Assembly: GCA_964371145.1 (NCBI GenBank)
Contig: CAYJKO010000001.1
Span: forward strand, 62,001-126,000
Length of the DNA: 64,000 bases
Reading direction: 5' to 3'
Origin: CAUTNA01 sp964371145
Lineage (GTDB): Bacteria > Pseudomonadota > Alphaproteobacteria > Rs-D84
Part shown: positions 36,960-45,224 of the stretch, piece by piece
Layout of the letters: the number at the start of each line of letters is the position of its first letter
Position numbering within the stretch: position 1 is the stretch's first letter
The notes under the pieces: generated by a model
Seen by the model: only the letters and a program-made list of their open reading frames with translations
What the model was told of the DNA's origin: nothing
Databases searched by the model: none
Program-made: the position numbers and the translations under genes

Positions 36960-37082
36960 ATGAAAAAAATATCTCAAAAAAGATCACCAAGAAGTGATTT
37001 GAAAAATGTAAGAAAAGAGAAACAAAAGCTTCAAAATTTTTTCGAAAAATTTATGAATACTTTTTCTGGAAAATCGAAATAA
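36960..37082 (+). CDS. Small basic protein downstream of carD
   Basis: 40 residues (MKKISQKRSPRSDLKNVRKE, then KQKLQNFFEKFMNTFSGKSK), about one third Lys/Arg. AGGG sits six bases before the ATG, 13 bases past the carD stop, and a terminator begins at its own stop codon. These three signals make it likely to be translated although it is short. It has no membrane segment and could bind nucleic acid; function unknown. Confidence 0.6.
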   Translation: MKKISQKRSPRSDLKNVRKEKQKLQNFFEKFMNTFSGKSK

Positions 37083-37103
37083 AAAACCGCATTTGCGGTT
37101 TTT
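37081..37103. terminator. Bidirectional terminator between the carD operon and ssb
   Basis: AAAAACCGC-ATTT-GCGGTTTTT hairpin between convergent genes. Confidence 0.85.
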
Positions 37104-37116
37104 ATTTTGTTTATAC

Positions 37117-37584
37117 TTAAAACGGTATATCGTCGCTGATGTCGGATACGGAAAATTCTTCACGTGGTGCCGCCGGCATAGGGGTCGGTGCATATTCTGA
37201 ACCGCCGCCTTGGTATCCGCCTTCTGCAGATTTTGCGCCAGATAATATAACCATTTGACCGCCAAATTGATTTAATACAACTTCGGTTGTATAAACGTCA
37301 ACGCCTTGTTGGTTTTGCCATTTACGTGTGCGTAAAACGCCTTCGATGTATAATTTTGTGCCTTTTTGTAACAAACGTTCTGCAACATCCGCCAAACCTG
37401 GGCTGAATACAACTACGCGATGCCATTCTGTTTGATCTTTTTGTTCACCGGTTGCTTTGTCTTTCCAACGTTCTGATGTTGCCAAAGAAAAGCTTACGAT
37501 TTTTTGACCGTTTTGCATTGCTCGAACTTGTGGTTCTTGGCCAATGTTTCCGACCAATATTACTTTGTTTATACTTCCTGCCAT
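37117..37584 (-). CDS. ssb: Single-stranded DNA-binding protein
   Basis: 155 residues from the ATG at 37584 with AGGTG upstream; the frame to 37650 adds a non-family N-terminus. The OB fold starts MAGSINKVILVGNIGQEPQV and contains WHRVVVFSPGLADVAERLLQ and KGTKLYIEGVLRTRKWQ. A Gly-rich linker leads to the acidic tip DISDDIPF, which recruits partner proteins. It coats single-stranded DNA as a tetramer in replication and repair, including the RecO pathway encoded above. Confidence 0.97.
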   Translation of the reverse strand: MAGSINKVILVGNIGQEPQVRAMQNGQKIVSFSLATSERWKDKATGEQKDQTEWHRVVVFSPGLADVAERLLQKGTKLYIEGVLRTRKWQNQQGVDVYTTEVVLNQFGGQMVILSGAKSAEGGYQGGGSEYAPTPMPAAPREEFSVSDISDDIPF

Positions 37585-37656
37585 CGTTTCACCTTTTTTA
37601 TTTTGTATGTAAATTATATTATCTATGTATTCGATTCTAATTGCAAGCAAATAAAA

Positions 37657-37863
37657 TTATTTTGCAACCGATTTATATAATCCAAAAAACCATCCAATGC
37701 CCGTCCAAAATAAAAATATGCTGGACATACGAACGTACATTGTTTGGGTGTTGTTTTTTTTATTTACAGCCGCAAAATGGGTTGGCAATAACAATATGAC
37801 GCATATTATCGCAATGTATGCGATTAATTTTATTGCGTACATAATGTCAAGGCCAAATAACAT
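37657..37863 (-). CDS. Small inner-membrane protein downstream of enolase
   Basis: 68 residues from the ATG at 37863, two bases after the eno stop; GGAAA inside the end of eno can serve as ribosome site. Two predicted membrane helices (YAIKLIAYIAIICVILLLP and SSIFLFWTGIGWFFGLY) are joined by a short basic loop. No motif that names a family. Tight coupling to eno suggests co-expression. Confidence 0.6.
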   Translation of the reverse strand: MLFGLDIMYAIKLIAYIAIICVILLLPTHFAAVNKKNNTQTMYVRMSSIFLFWTGIGWFFGLYKSVAK

Positions 37864-37865
37864 TT

Positions 37866-39128
37866 TTAATTTCCGTATTTTGCGCAATCGTCCAATTGTT
37901 CATCGATTCGTAACAATTGGTTGTATTTTGCCATTCTTTCACCACGAGACATAGAACCTGTTTTAATTTGTCCCGCGTTTGTTGCAACCGCGATATCTGC
38001 GATTGTTGTGTCTTCGGTTTCGCCAGAACGATGAGAAATTACAACGCCGTAATTCGCATCTTTCGCCATTTTGATTGCGCGTAGAGTTTCTGACAATGTT
38101 CCAATCTGGTTTGGTTTAATTAAGATTGCATTTGCGATATTTTTATCTATGCCGATAGATAATCGATTCGGATTTGTTACAAATAAATCGTCGCCGACCA
38201 ATTGGCATTTGTCGCCCAATTGTTGTGTTAATATGGCCCAATTTTCCCAATCTTGTTCGTCCAACGCATCTTCTATTGAAATAATTGGGTATTCATTAAT
38301 TAATTCTTTGTAGAATTCAATCATATCAATTGCAGACAATTGTTTGCCTCCGAATTTGTATATGCCGTCTTTATAAAATTCTGATGCTGCTACGTCCATC
38401 GCGATAGAAATGTCTGTGCCCGGTTCATATCCGGCGGCGCGTATCGCATTCATAACAAAATCTAATGCCATTTTTGTGTCTGAAAAATTTGGAGCAAATC
38501 CGCCTTCGTCGCCGACATTTGTAGATTGCGAATCGTCATGTAATAATTTTTTCAAATTATGAAATACTTCTGCGCCCATTTTTATCGCGTCAGAAAAGTT
38601 TTTTGCGCCATTTGGGATAATCATAAATTCTTGTACGTCCAATCCATTATCTGCGTGTGCGCCGCCATTTATGATATTCATCATAGGCACCGGCAATACA
38701 TTCGGATTGTCGTTATTAAATATATTTGCAATGTGTTTGTATACAGGTATTTGTTTTTGGTTCGCCGCCGCGTGCGCAGTTGCCAATGATACGGCCAAAG
38801 TTGCATTGGCACCCAATTTATTTTTATTTTCTGTGCCGTCCAATTTTAATAAAATATTGTCGATTTCTGTTTGATCGGATGCGTCCATATTTATTAAAGC
38901 AGGTGATATAATTTCATTAATATTTTTTATCGCAGATTTAACGCCGCGTCCCATAAAGTCTTTTCCACCGTCACGTAATTCCAAAGCTTCGAATTTGCCC
39001 GTAGATGCGCCAGATGGAACGGATGCACGACCAAATGCCCCGCCAGATAACATTACATCACATTCAACGGTTGGGTTGCCACGACTGTCCATAATTTGAC
39101 GTGCAAAAACAGATTTTATTTTTAACAT
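37866..39128 (-). CDS. eno: Enolase
   Basis: 420 residues. Family motifs: MDSRGNPTVECDV near the N-terminus, GRASVPSGASTGKFEALELR, the metal-binding region SIEDALDE, the catalytic-lysine region NAILIKPNQIGTLSET, and the signature GVVISHRSGETED. It interconverts 2-phosphoglycerate and phosphoenolpyruvate in glycolysis and is often part of the degradosome. GGAG lies before the start. Length is typical. It precedes lptB in the minus-strand run only by position; lptB lies upstream by 24 bases, so read-through from the lpt genes is possible. Confidence 0.98.
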   Translation of the reverse strand: MLKIKSVFARQIMDSRGNPTVECDVMLSGGAFGRASVPSGASTGKFEALELRDGGKDFMGRGVKSAIKNINEIISPALINMDASDQTEIDNILLKLDGTENKNKLGANATLAVSLATAHAAANQKQIPVYKHIANIFNNDNPNVLPVPMMNIINGGAHADNGLDVQEFMIIPNGAKNFSDAIKMGAEVFHNLKKLLHDDSQSTNVGDEGGFAPNFSDTKMALDFVMNAIRAAGYEPGTDISIAMDVAASEFYKDGIYKFGGKQLSAIDMIEFYKELINEYPIISIEDALDEQDWENWAILTQQLGDKCQLVGDDLFVTNPNRLSIGIDKNIANAILIKPNQIGTLSETLRAIKMAKDANYGVVISHRSGETEDTTIADIAVATNAGQIKTGSMSRGERMAKYNQLLRIDEQLDDCAKYGN

Positions 39129-39152
39129 TTTTCTCCTTTTCCTTTTTTATTT

Positions 39153-39881
39153 TTACATAACGAAATCTTCGCCCAGATATACTTTTTTAACCATTTCATC
39201 TTTTACGATTTCAGATGTTGTACCGTGTTTTAAAATTTTACCATCGTGCAAAACATATGCGCGGTCTGTAATTCCCAAAGTTTCACGTACATTATGGTCG
39301 GTTATTATAACACCCAATCCGCGATTTTTTAATTGAGACACCAATCCGCGAATGTCACCAACTGCGATAGGATCAATACCTGCAAATGGTTCGTCCAATA
39401 ATATAAATTTTGGGTCATTTGCCAAAGCGCGAGCAATTTCAACACGTCTGCGTTCGCCGCCCGATAATGCGGTCACGGGGCTGCGTCTTAAAAATCCAAT
39501 TGAAAATTCTTCCAGCAAAGCTTCTAATTTTTTTTCACGTTTTTTCTTGTCGGGTTGAACAATTTCCAACATCGCCATAATATTTTGTTCAACATTTAAC
39601 CCGCGAAATACGCTGGATTCTTGTGGCAGGTATCCGATTTTCAATCTGGCGCGTTTATAAAAAGGTAACTTTGTAATATCTTGGGAATTTAAAAATATCT
39701 GTCCGCCTGTTGCTGCGATTTGTCCCGTCACACAATAAAAAGCAGTTGTTTTTCCCGCGCCATTCGGTCCCAGCAAGCCAACGGATTCACCCGTTTCAAC
39801 GTACATAGATATATCGCGTATAACGGTTCTTTTGCCATAGGCTTTTGATAAGTTGTCTATTTTCAGAATGCTTTTTTTCAC
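39153..39881 (-). CDS. lptB: LPS export ABC transporter ATP-binding protein LptB
   Basis: 242 residues. Walker A GPNGAGKTT, Q-loop YLPQESSVF, signature LSGGERRRVEIARAL, Walker B FILLDEPFAGIDP and switch region IITDHNVRETL. The PxSVFRGLNVEQN stretch is specific to LptB. It powers LptFG extraction of lipopolysaccharide from the inner membrane. The LptC-like gene starts ten bases upstream of it, in the same operon, which supports the assignment. It implies that the cell makes LPS or a similar lipid. Confidence 0.95.
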   Translation of the reverse strand: MKKSILKIDNLSKAYGKRTVIRDISMYVETGESVGLLGPNGAGKTTAFYCVTGQIAATGGQIFLNSQDITKLPFYKRARLKIGYLPQESSVFRGLNVEQNIMAMLEIVQPDKKKREKKLEALLEEFSIGFLRRSPVTALSGGERRRVEIARALANDPKFILLDEPFAGIDPIAVGDIRGLVSQLKNRGLGVIITDHNVRETLGITDRAYVLHDGKILKHGTTSEIVKDEMVKKVYLGEDFVM

Positions 39882-39891
39882 AGGCGTATCC

Positions 39892-40371
39892 TTACAGTTG
39901 TATTAACATTTTATCAGTTAAAATTTTGTCGCCATTATCAGAATCTATGCGAACGTTTCCGATAAAAGTAATCTTTTTTGTTTTACGATCATATTGTGCA
40001 GATTGAGCGGTAATAGTATCTGTTATTTTCGTGTCGTTTTGTATTCTGACAGTTGTTCCAGAAATGTTACCAGTTGTGATTATATTTGGAGTGTCATATT
40101 CTTGTTTTGCCCATTGTGTTTGAATCGAAAACGGTTGGCCGTTTGTATCTGTCCCAACGAATTTAGCATTAGATATTTTGAATTGATTATTTATAACATC
40201 GTTCATATTAATTCCAGATATGGGGGTCCATAATAATTGGCTGGAAAAAAAAGAGCCTGCGATTAATGCGCCAACCATGACCAATCCCCAGCCTGTGAAT
40301 ATAAAATTCCACATGCGTTTCAAGCGCAAATGATTATTAAAAACTATAAAATGTCTGTTATTTTTTTTCAT
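39892..40371 (-). CDS. lptC: LptC-family LPS export protein
   Basis: 159 residues. A basic cytoplasmic start is followed by one membrane helix (about 22-46, FTGWGLVMVGALIAGSFF) and a beta-rich periplasmic domain (QFKISNAKFVGTDTNGQPFS, TAQSAQYDRKTKKITFIG) with the jelly-roll repeat style of LptA/LptC/LptD. One membrane anchor and the lptB neighbour point to LptC, which passes LPS from LptBFG to LptA. An LptA gene is not adjacent, so a combined role cannot be ruled out. Confidence 0.85.
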   Translation of the reverse strand: MKKNNRHFIVFNNHLRLKRMWNFIFTGWGLVMVGALIAGSFFSSQLLWTPISGINMNDVINNQFKISNAKFVGTDTNGQPFSIQTQWAKQEYDTPNIITTGNISGTTVRIQNDTKITDTITAQSAQYDRKTKKITFIGNVRIDSDNGDKILTDKMLIQL

Positions 40372-40419
40372 ATCTGCATACAGTTTAGGATACTAAAACA
40401 AAAAAATCAATTTTATATT

Positions 40420-40447
40420 TTGATAAAGATGTGTTTTGTGGTATAAT
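40420..40447 (+). promoter_or_regulatory. Promoter of the 40471 exported-protein gene
   Basis: TTGATA (40420-40425), 16-base spacer, TATAAT (40442-40447). Confidence 0.6.
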
Positions 40448-40470
40448 TTATTTCAGAGAGAGTAGATATT

Positions 40471-41274
40471 TTGAAAAAGTTCTTGAAATTTTGTGTGTTT
40501 TTGGCGGGTATATCTTATGCCGGTGCCGGTATGTCTGCTATTAAAATAACCAAAGCGTCATCCGTTGAATCGGTTGCAAAAAATGACGCGGGTTCATCTA
40601 CGACTTCTGCAATTTCCAGTTTGGTGCCGACTGCTATCAATATATGGCAGGGCGTATCCAGTTTGCAAAATACAAAATCTCAATTAACCCAAGAATGCTT
40701 GCCTACGACAACAGAAATTAATTTTGTCGATAAAATGATGAAAGAATGGGCAAAGTCAGGTGGCGCAAAACCAATTAGCATAAAAGTATGTGATGGTACA
40801 ACATATCAAACATCTGTGATGTATGCGGCCGATACTTCTGGTTTGGAAAATACAATCTGTGCGGATTCTTTCAATACAGATAAAGATGAATATAAAATTT
40901 GGCATAAATACCCAAAAGCAGGAATTGCATCATATTGTAAAAATGGCGATGTGTTTTGTGATGGCAAGGATAAGGTGTCTGTGTCCAATGCGTATGATTT
41001 ATTTGCTTTAATCCCGTTTGCACCCGAAGATTATCTGGCGTCTGAATTAACAATGGCGGCACAATTACAAGAAAAAGCGGCAAAATGTGGAACTGCGAGT
41101 ATAAATGCAAAAACAAAGGCTGCGTGGTCTGAATTTTTGATGGGCACTATTGGTAATTTGGGCCAATCAACAAATACAGGTGCAATTGTGCAACAGGTGT
41201 CATCCATGGGTGGGACGGGGTCTGGTGCTTTGAATTCTTTGGGTGGAATCGCAACGCAATTTTTAATGAAATAA
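40471..41274 (+). CDS. Exported protein of unknown function
   Basis: 267 residues with a TTG start; GAGAGAG lies about nine bases upstream and a good promoter 24 bases before. N-terminus MKKFLKFCVFLAGISYAGAG is a signal peptide. Four to six cysteines (ECLP, KVCDG, ICADS, SYCKNGDVFCDGKD) suggest disulfides. The last 60 residues are Gly/Ser/Gln-rich and low-complexity. No family recognised. It shares style, not sequence, with the cysteine-rich secreted proteins elsewhere. Confidence 0.72.
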   Translation: MKKFLKFCVFLAGISYAGAGMSAIKITKASSVESVAKNDAGSSTTSAISSLVPTAINIWQGVSSLQNTKSQLTQECLPTTTEINFVDKMMKEWAKSGGAKPISIKVCDGTTYQTSVMYAADTSGLENTICADSFNTDKDEYKIWHKYPKAGIASYCKNGDVFCDGKDKVSVSNAYDLFALIPFAPEDYLASELTMAAQLQEKAAKCGTASINAKTKAAWSEFLMGTIGNLGQSTNTGAIVQQVSSMGGTGSGALNSLGGIATQFLMK

Positions 41275-41298
41275 AACACATAAACACCAATAGGAAAT

Positions 41299-41327
41299 AC
41301 ATCGGTTATTTGCCGGTGTTTTTTTTG
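41299..41327 (+). terminator. Intrinsic terminator after the 40471 gene
   Basis: ACATCGG-TTATTTG-CCGGTGT hairpin (one G-T pair) followed by eight T. Confidence 0.75.
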
Positions 41328-41390
41328 TTGCGTAAATTGTGACGATTTTACTATGATATAAATTATGTAAATAAGGAGCGATAGAGCAGA

Positions 41391-43310
41391 GTGAGAAAGC
41401 TTTTGCCGTTTTTGTGCTGTTTAAAGAGTGTTTTTGTATTAAAAACGCGACTGTCTTTTGCAACTGTGCCAAGGCTTGTAATCTGCGGAATATTGATGGT
41501 TTTGTGCTTTTCCGCGAATGCGAATGCAAATTGCGCAAATAACGAATATTTGGACAATGGTGTTTGTACGTTATGCCCATGGGGCGGGGCCGCGATTGTC
41601 GGTGCGGATAATATCCAAGATTGTTATTTTGATGTGGTTTTTCCGTCAACAACCACAGAATGGGTGGTTCCTACGACGCATATAACGTGGATCAATACGG
41701 TTCCGCAAGATTTGCCGACCAAATTTTATGATATCTTTGAATTGATTGATATTACAACAGGGACAAAATTACCGTATGACGAAGCAGCGCATACCTATAC
41801 AGGGATAAATGCAAATACAAAATACAGATTTATAGATATGGTAAACGGATGGGGGGCTGTGAAATCTGTAAAGGGGATGTTTACAACGGTGCCTTTTACT
41901 TCGATCGATTTGCCAAATACATGGGGTAATATATCCTCAACGGAATTAATGTTTTTTAATGCGCCAAATTTGGTTACAATTAAATTGCCGGATGCTTGGG
42001 GTGATAGTTTGGTGTATTTGGCTTCTATGTTTGCGCATTGCAAATCGTTAAAAAATATTAATTTGCCAGATGATTGGCATAAAGTTCAAAATTTGGGTCA
42101 ATTATTTTACAATGCATTTGCGTTCGCGGGGACGGAATTGCCGGATACGTGGGGTAATGTTACGAACGCATCATATATGTTTTCATCGTGTCGTGAAATG
42201 GAAACGGTTGTGTTGCCGGATGATTGGCGTTCGGTTGGTGCCATAACGGCGATGTTTTCGAGCACTCGTAAATTAAAGACAATCAAATTAAAAGACGAAA
42301 ATGGTAATATTCGAACCGATTTGCCGCCGAATTCTTTGCCGGCGCGTTGGGGTAATATCAGGGGCACAATTAGTTTGTTTTCTAGCGCGTTTGAGTTGGA
42401 GGCAATTGCGATACCAGACAGTTGGGATAATATGATAAATGTAAAAAATATGTTTTCTAGCAATTATAAATTGACCGATATTAAATTATTGGATGAAAAT
42501 GGTAATGTTCGCACCGATTTGCCGACGAATTCTTTACCAGTATCTTGGGGCAAAATCACAAATACGGCATATATGTTTTATAATAACAGATTATTGTCAG
42601 AAATAATTATTCCGGACAGTTGGGGTTTGGTACAGGATACGTCATATATTTTTCAAAACGTGCCTTTGACGGAAATTGATTTGCCGGTGACCTGGGATAA
42701 TGTTTGGAACACGCGTTTTTTATTGGCGGGAACGAATATCGATTATATTGTGTTGCCAGACAGTTGGGAAAATATCACAGATTTCGAAGGGATGTTCACA
42801 AATGCGGGTTTCACCGCGTCGGGGGTGGGGGTTACAAATGAAACCGATCCAAATATCCCCGTCGGCACAATTGCGTCGCCCGCGGTAAAAATATTCCCGT
42901 CCCAATTATACGCACCCGAATTGGGTGTGGGTGTGGTTGTTGAATCGTGCCAACCTGGATATTATGTGTTTGACGAAGTCTGTATTCCTGTGGGGCCGGG
43001 ATATTACGGTGTTGGTGGTTGGACGGACAGAGCTTCTTGCGGTACTGGTCGGACGTCGATTGGATTTGGCGCGGCTTCCAGCCATGTGACGGATTGTGGA
43101 CGTGTATTAAATTTTACATTGCCAGATGGTACGATAAAGCAATTGGGAATGTCTTATACAAGAACTACGTTTCCATCTTTGGTGATTAATTCAGGTGGTA
43201 CGGAATATTATGGTAAAATGAAGCTGTGTAATAATGAATCTGATTATGTTGGAACTTTGCGATTAAATTATGATGGCAACACATATTGTGTTTATGATGA
43301 TAATTTATAA
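41391..43310 (+). CDS. Surface protein with Trp-containing LRR-like repeats (BspA/DUF285-like)
   Basis: 639 residues from a GTG, with AAGGAG 12 bases upstream, a rather long gap. The signal sequence is long (about 46 residues, ending SANANA-N). A GCC-like block (CANNEYLDNGVCTLCPWGG) leads into roughly 11 repeats of 22-36 residues of the form LPD-x-WGNV-x5-MF-x5-L-x2-I, for example ELPDTWGNVTNASYMFSS and IIPDSWGLVQDTSYIF. The MF and W spacing resembles the BspA-type DUF285 repeats of surface proteins. Two repeats carry an extra DENGN-[IV]-RTDLP insert. The C-terminus again has cysteine patterns (CQPGYYVFDEVCIPVGPGYY). Probably a surface adhesin. Confidence 0.78.
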   Translation: MRKLLPFLCCLKSVFVLKTRLSFATVPRLVICGILMVLCFSANANANCANNEYLDNGVCTLCPWGGAAIVGADNIQDCYFDVVFPSTTTEWVVPTTHITWINTVPQDLPTKFYDIFELIDITTGTKLPYDEAAHTYTGINANTKYRFIDMVNGWGAVKSVKGMFTTVPFTSIDLPNTWGNISSTELMFFNAPNLVTIKLPDAWGDSLVYLASMFAHCKSLKNINLPDDWHKVQNLGQLFYNAFAFAGTELPDTWGNVTNASYMFSSCREMETVVLPDDWRSVGAITAMFSSTRKLKTIKLKDENGNIRTDLPPNSLPARWGNIRGTISLFSSAFELEAIAIPDSWDNMINVKNMFSSNYKLTDIKLLDENGNVRTDLPTNSLPVSWGKITNTAYMFYNNRLLSEIIIPDSWGLVQDTSYIFQNVPLTEIDLPVTWDNVWNTRFLLAGTNIDYIVLPDSWENITDFEGMFTNAGFTASGVGVTNETDPNIPVGTIASPAVKIFPSQLYAPELGVGVVVESCQPGYYVFDEVCIPVGPGYYGVGGWTDRASCGTGRTSIGFGAASSHVTDCGRVLNFTLPDGTIKQLGMSYTRTTFPSLVINSGGTEYYGKMKLCNNESDYVGTLRLNYDGNTYCVYDDNL

Positions 43311-43324
43311 CATTATTTTTATTC

Positions 43325-43357
43325 TTATTTTTCGCTTTACTAAACAGCGAAAAATAA
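43325..43357. repeat. Perfect 12-bp inverted repeat before the OmpA lipoprotein gene
   Basis: TTATTTTTCGCT and AGCGAAAAATAA flank a 9-base loop; a TATAAT follows three bases later (43360-43365). It could end the upstream message or serve as an operator over the promoter. Confidence 0.6.
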
Positions 43358-43394
43358 GGTATAATGAATTAAATAGACAAACAGGGGAAGGTTT

Positions 43395-44879
43395 ATGAAA
43401 TATAAAAATAATTCTTTAAAAATTGCGCTGGCTTTGATTTTTCCGGGGTTTTTAATGGTCGGATGTGGTGGACAAAACGCGTCTGACATTAATGATAATA
43501 TGATGATGGCGACCCCGTCTGTTGATTATGTAGAAAGTTTAGATGTATCAAAGTCTGCTCATGATGATTCTTTCTTGGATCAATTGGCAATGAATTACAG
43601 ATCTTATGGTATTTATAATGCCAGAACCAGCGGTTATCCAGATATCGGTGAAATTTTCGCAAACAAAGCTATTGCGGCTTTTTCCGGTGAAATGCCGGCT
43701 GCTGAAAGTTTGGAACAATGGAATATCGGCGATTCAGAAATTTCATTTGAAATAAATAATGCATATAATGATATGATGGACGCTTTCCAAAATGACGCAA
43801 CAATAGAAAGCCCAAAGGTCGCAGCAGAGGCTCAGGCTAAATTCGATTGTTGGATTTCATCTGCCGCCAGCGGACAGGGTGCGACTGCATTGGAATGTCG
43901 CGACAGATTTTTCAAAGCGTTAAGCGCATTGGATTGTGGTGGTGATTTAATTGAAAAAGAAATCACAACAATCAAAAAAGAAACAAATATCAGAACAGAA
44001 AAAAAACAAGAACAATTCTACCCAATAACACGTGATATGACAATCACAGGGAATGCAAAAAATGCACGCGAAGGTATAATAATCGTAAATAATATTGAAA
44101 TGCCAGAACCAAAACCAATGGTGTTCAATCAAAATATTTACAGCAAAAAATCAGAACAAATCGCACCGACTCCGATTGTTGCGGCGCCTGAACCAACACC
44201 AATTATTATTCAACAACAACCGGCAACCGTAATCACAACGCCTGAACCTGTTGCTGCACCTGTTGTTGTAAATCAACCAATAACAGATTATGTCACACGT
44301 GCAGAATTTATTGAAATGATGAATTTATTACGCGCAGAATTAAATGTTATTAATTCTAAATTAGAAAAAATTGGCAATTCTGAAACATATGAAAAAACAA
44401 CTATCAAAGTGCAACAGATTCCATTAGAACCAAAACAACGCATAATGGAAGAAATTTTTGAAGTGCAATTTGATTTTAACAAAGCAATTGTTAAACCAGA
44501 ATATCAAGATTTGATTAAAAAATTGGTTGATGCGACACAAAATAATAAAAATATGAAAGTTTCCGTTGTGGGTTATACCGATACGGTCGGATCACAGGCC
44601 TATAATTTTGCATTGGGCGGAAAGCGCGCAGAATCTGTTATGGATATGTTGGTGGAATATGGAATCCCACGTTCTCAAATTGTGATTGTGTCCGCGGGCG
44701 AAAATGATAACAAAGTTCCAACAAAAAATGGTGTGGAAAATGCGGAAAACCGCCGAGTGCGCATTGTTAAAGAGGTTCGTTACACAGAAAAACCGGCCAC
44801 AATGCCCGTACAGGTTCAAACAGAAGAAATTTTGACAAATAGTGATGAAATTGAAATAAAACTTGACAAAAATATTTAA
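43395..44879 (+). CDS. OmpA-family lipoprotein
   Basis: 494 residues, AGGGGAAGG before the start. Lipobox FLMVGC at 19-24 gives an acylated Cys24. The middle part has a Cys pair (FDCWISS, LECRDRFF, LDCGG) and then a Pro/Val/Ala-rich, natively loose stretch (about 250-300). The C-terminal OmpA-like domain has VQFDFNKAIVKPEYQDL, VVGYTDTVGSQAYN, LGGKRAESVMDMLV and NRRVRIV, the peptidoglycan-binding residues being in place. It probably ties the outer membrane to the cell wall, like Pal. The long spacer is unusual for Pal, so it is more likely a separate anchor. Followed by a 49-residue gene. Confidence 0.88.
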   Translation: MKYKNNSLKIALALIFPGFLMVGCGGQNASDINDNMMMATPSVDYVESLDVSKSAHDDSFLDQLAMNYRSYGIYNARTSGYPDIGEIFANKAIAAFSGEMPAAESLEQWNIGDSEISFEINNAYNDMMDAFQNDATIESPKVAAEAQAKFDCWISSAASGQGATALECRDRFFKALSALDCGGDLIEKEITTIKKETNIRTEKKQEQFYPITRDMTITGNAKNAREGIIIVNNIEMPEPKPMVFNQNIYSKKSEQIAPTPIVAAPEPTPIIIQQQPATVITTPEPVAAPVVVNQPITDYVTRAEFIEMMNLLRAELNVINSKLEKIGNSETYEKTTIKVQQIPLEPKQRIMEEIFEVQFDFNKAIVKPEYQDLIKKLVDATQNNKNMKVSVVGYTDTVGSQAYNFALGGKRAESVMDMLVEYGIPRSQIVIVSAGENDNKVPTKNGVENAENRRVRIVKEVRYTEKPATMPVQVQTEEILTNSDEIEIKLDKNI

Positions 44880-44935
44880 TTGGTGTAACTTACATTAAAT
44901 AAAGATGTTTTGTCTGCTTACGAAGAGGTATAATT

Positions 44936-45085
44936 ATGAGTAGTTTAAAAGACGCAGTGCAAAAAATGCAAGAAAAAGTTGTTGGCGCAGGAAGATTTAA
45001 TAAAGCGATTTTTAATATGGAAAACGCTTTGAGAAATCGCGGCATCGAACTTGGAGATGCCTCAATAGGTCAAGAAAGAGAATAA
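44936..45085 (+). CDS. Small protein between the OmpA lipoprotein and rho
   Basis: 49 residues: MSSLKDAVQKMQEKVVGAGR, then FNKAIFNMENALRNRGIELG and DASIGQERE. GAAGAGG lies eight bases before the ATG, and an intrinsic terminator starts directly after the stop. The N-terminus looks like an amphipathic helix. No family recognised; soluble by composition. Translation is likely but unproven. Confidence 0.6.
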   Translation: MSSLKDAVQKMQEKVVGAGRFNKAIFNMENALRNRGIELGDASIGQERE

Positions 45086-45087
45086 TT

Positions 45088-45120
45088 AAAGGGCTGCAAA
45101 ATTTGCGGCCTTTTGTTTTT
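45088..45120 (+). terminator. Intrinsic terminator after the 49-residue gene
   Basis: AAAGGGCTGCAAA/TTTGCGGCCTTTT hairpin, then GTTTTTT. Confidence 0.8.
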
Positions 45121-45134
45121 TACTTTGATTTTAC

Positions 45135-45163
45135 TTGACTTTTCTGGTGTTTTTTGATATATT
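45135..45163 (+). promoter_or_regulatory. Promoter of rho
   Basis: TTGACT (45135-45140), 17-base spacer, TATATT (45158-45163). The leader of about 55 bases holds a weak AACAG/CTGTT hairpin. Confidence 0.65.
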
Positions 45164-45224
45164 ATTTGTGAACAGATGTTCTTCTGTTATTTAATTTCTC
45201 CAAATAAAATTTTAAGGATTTTTT

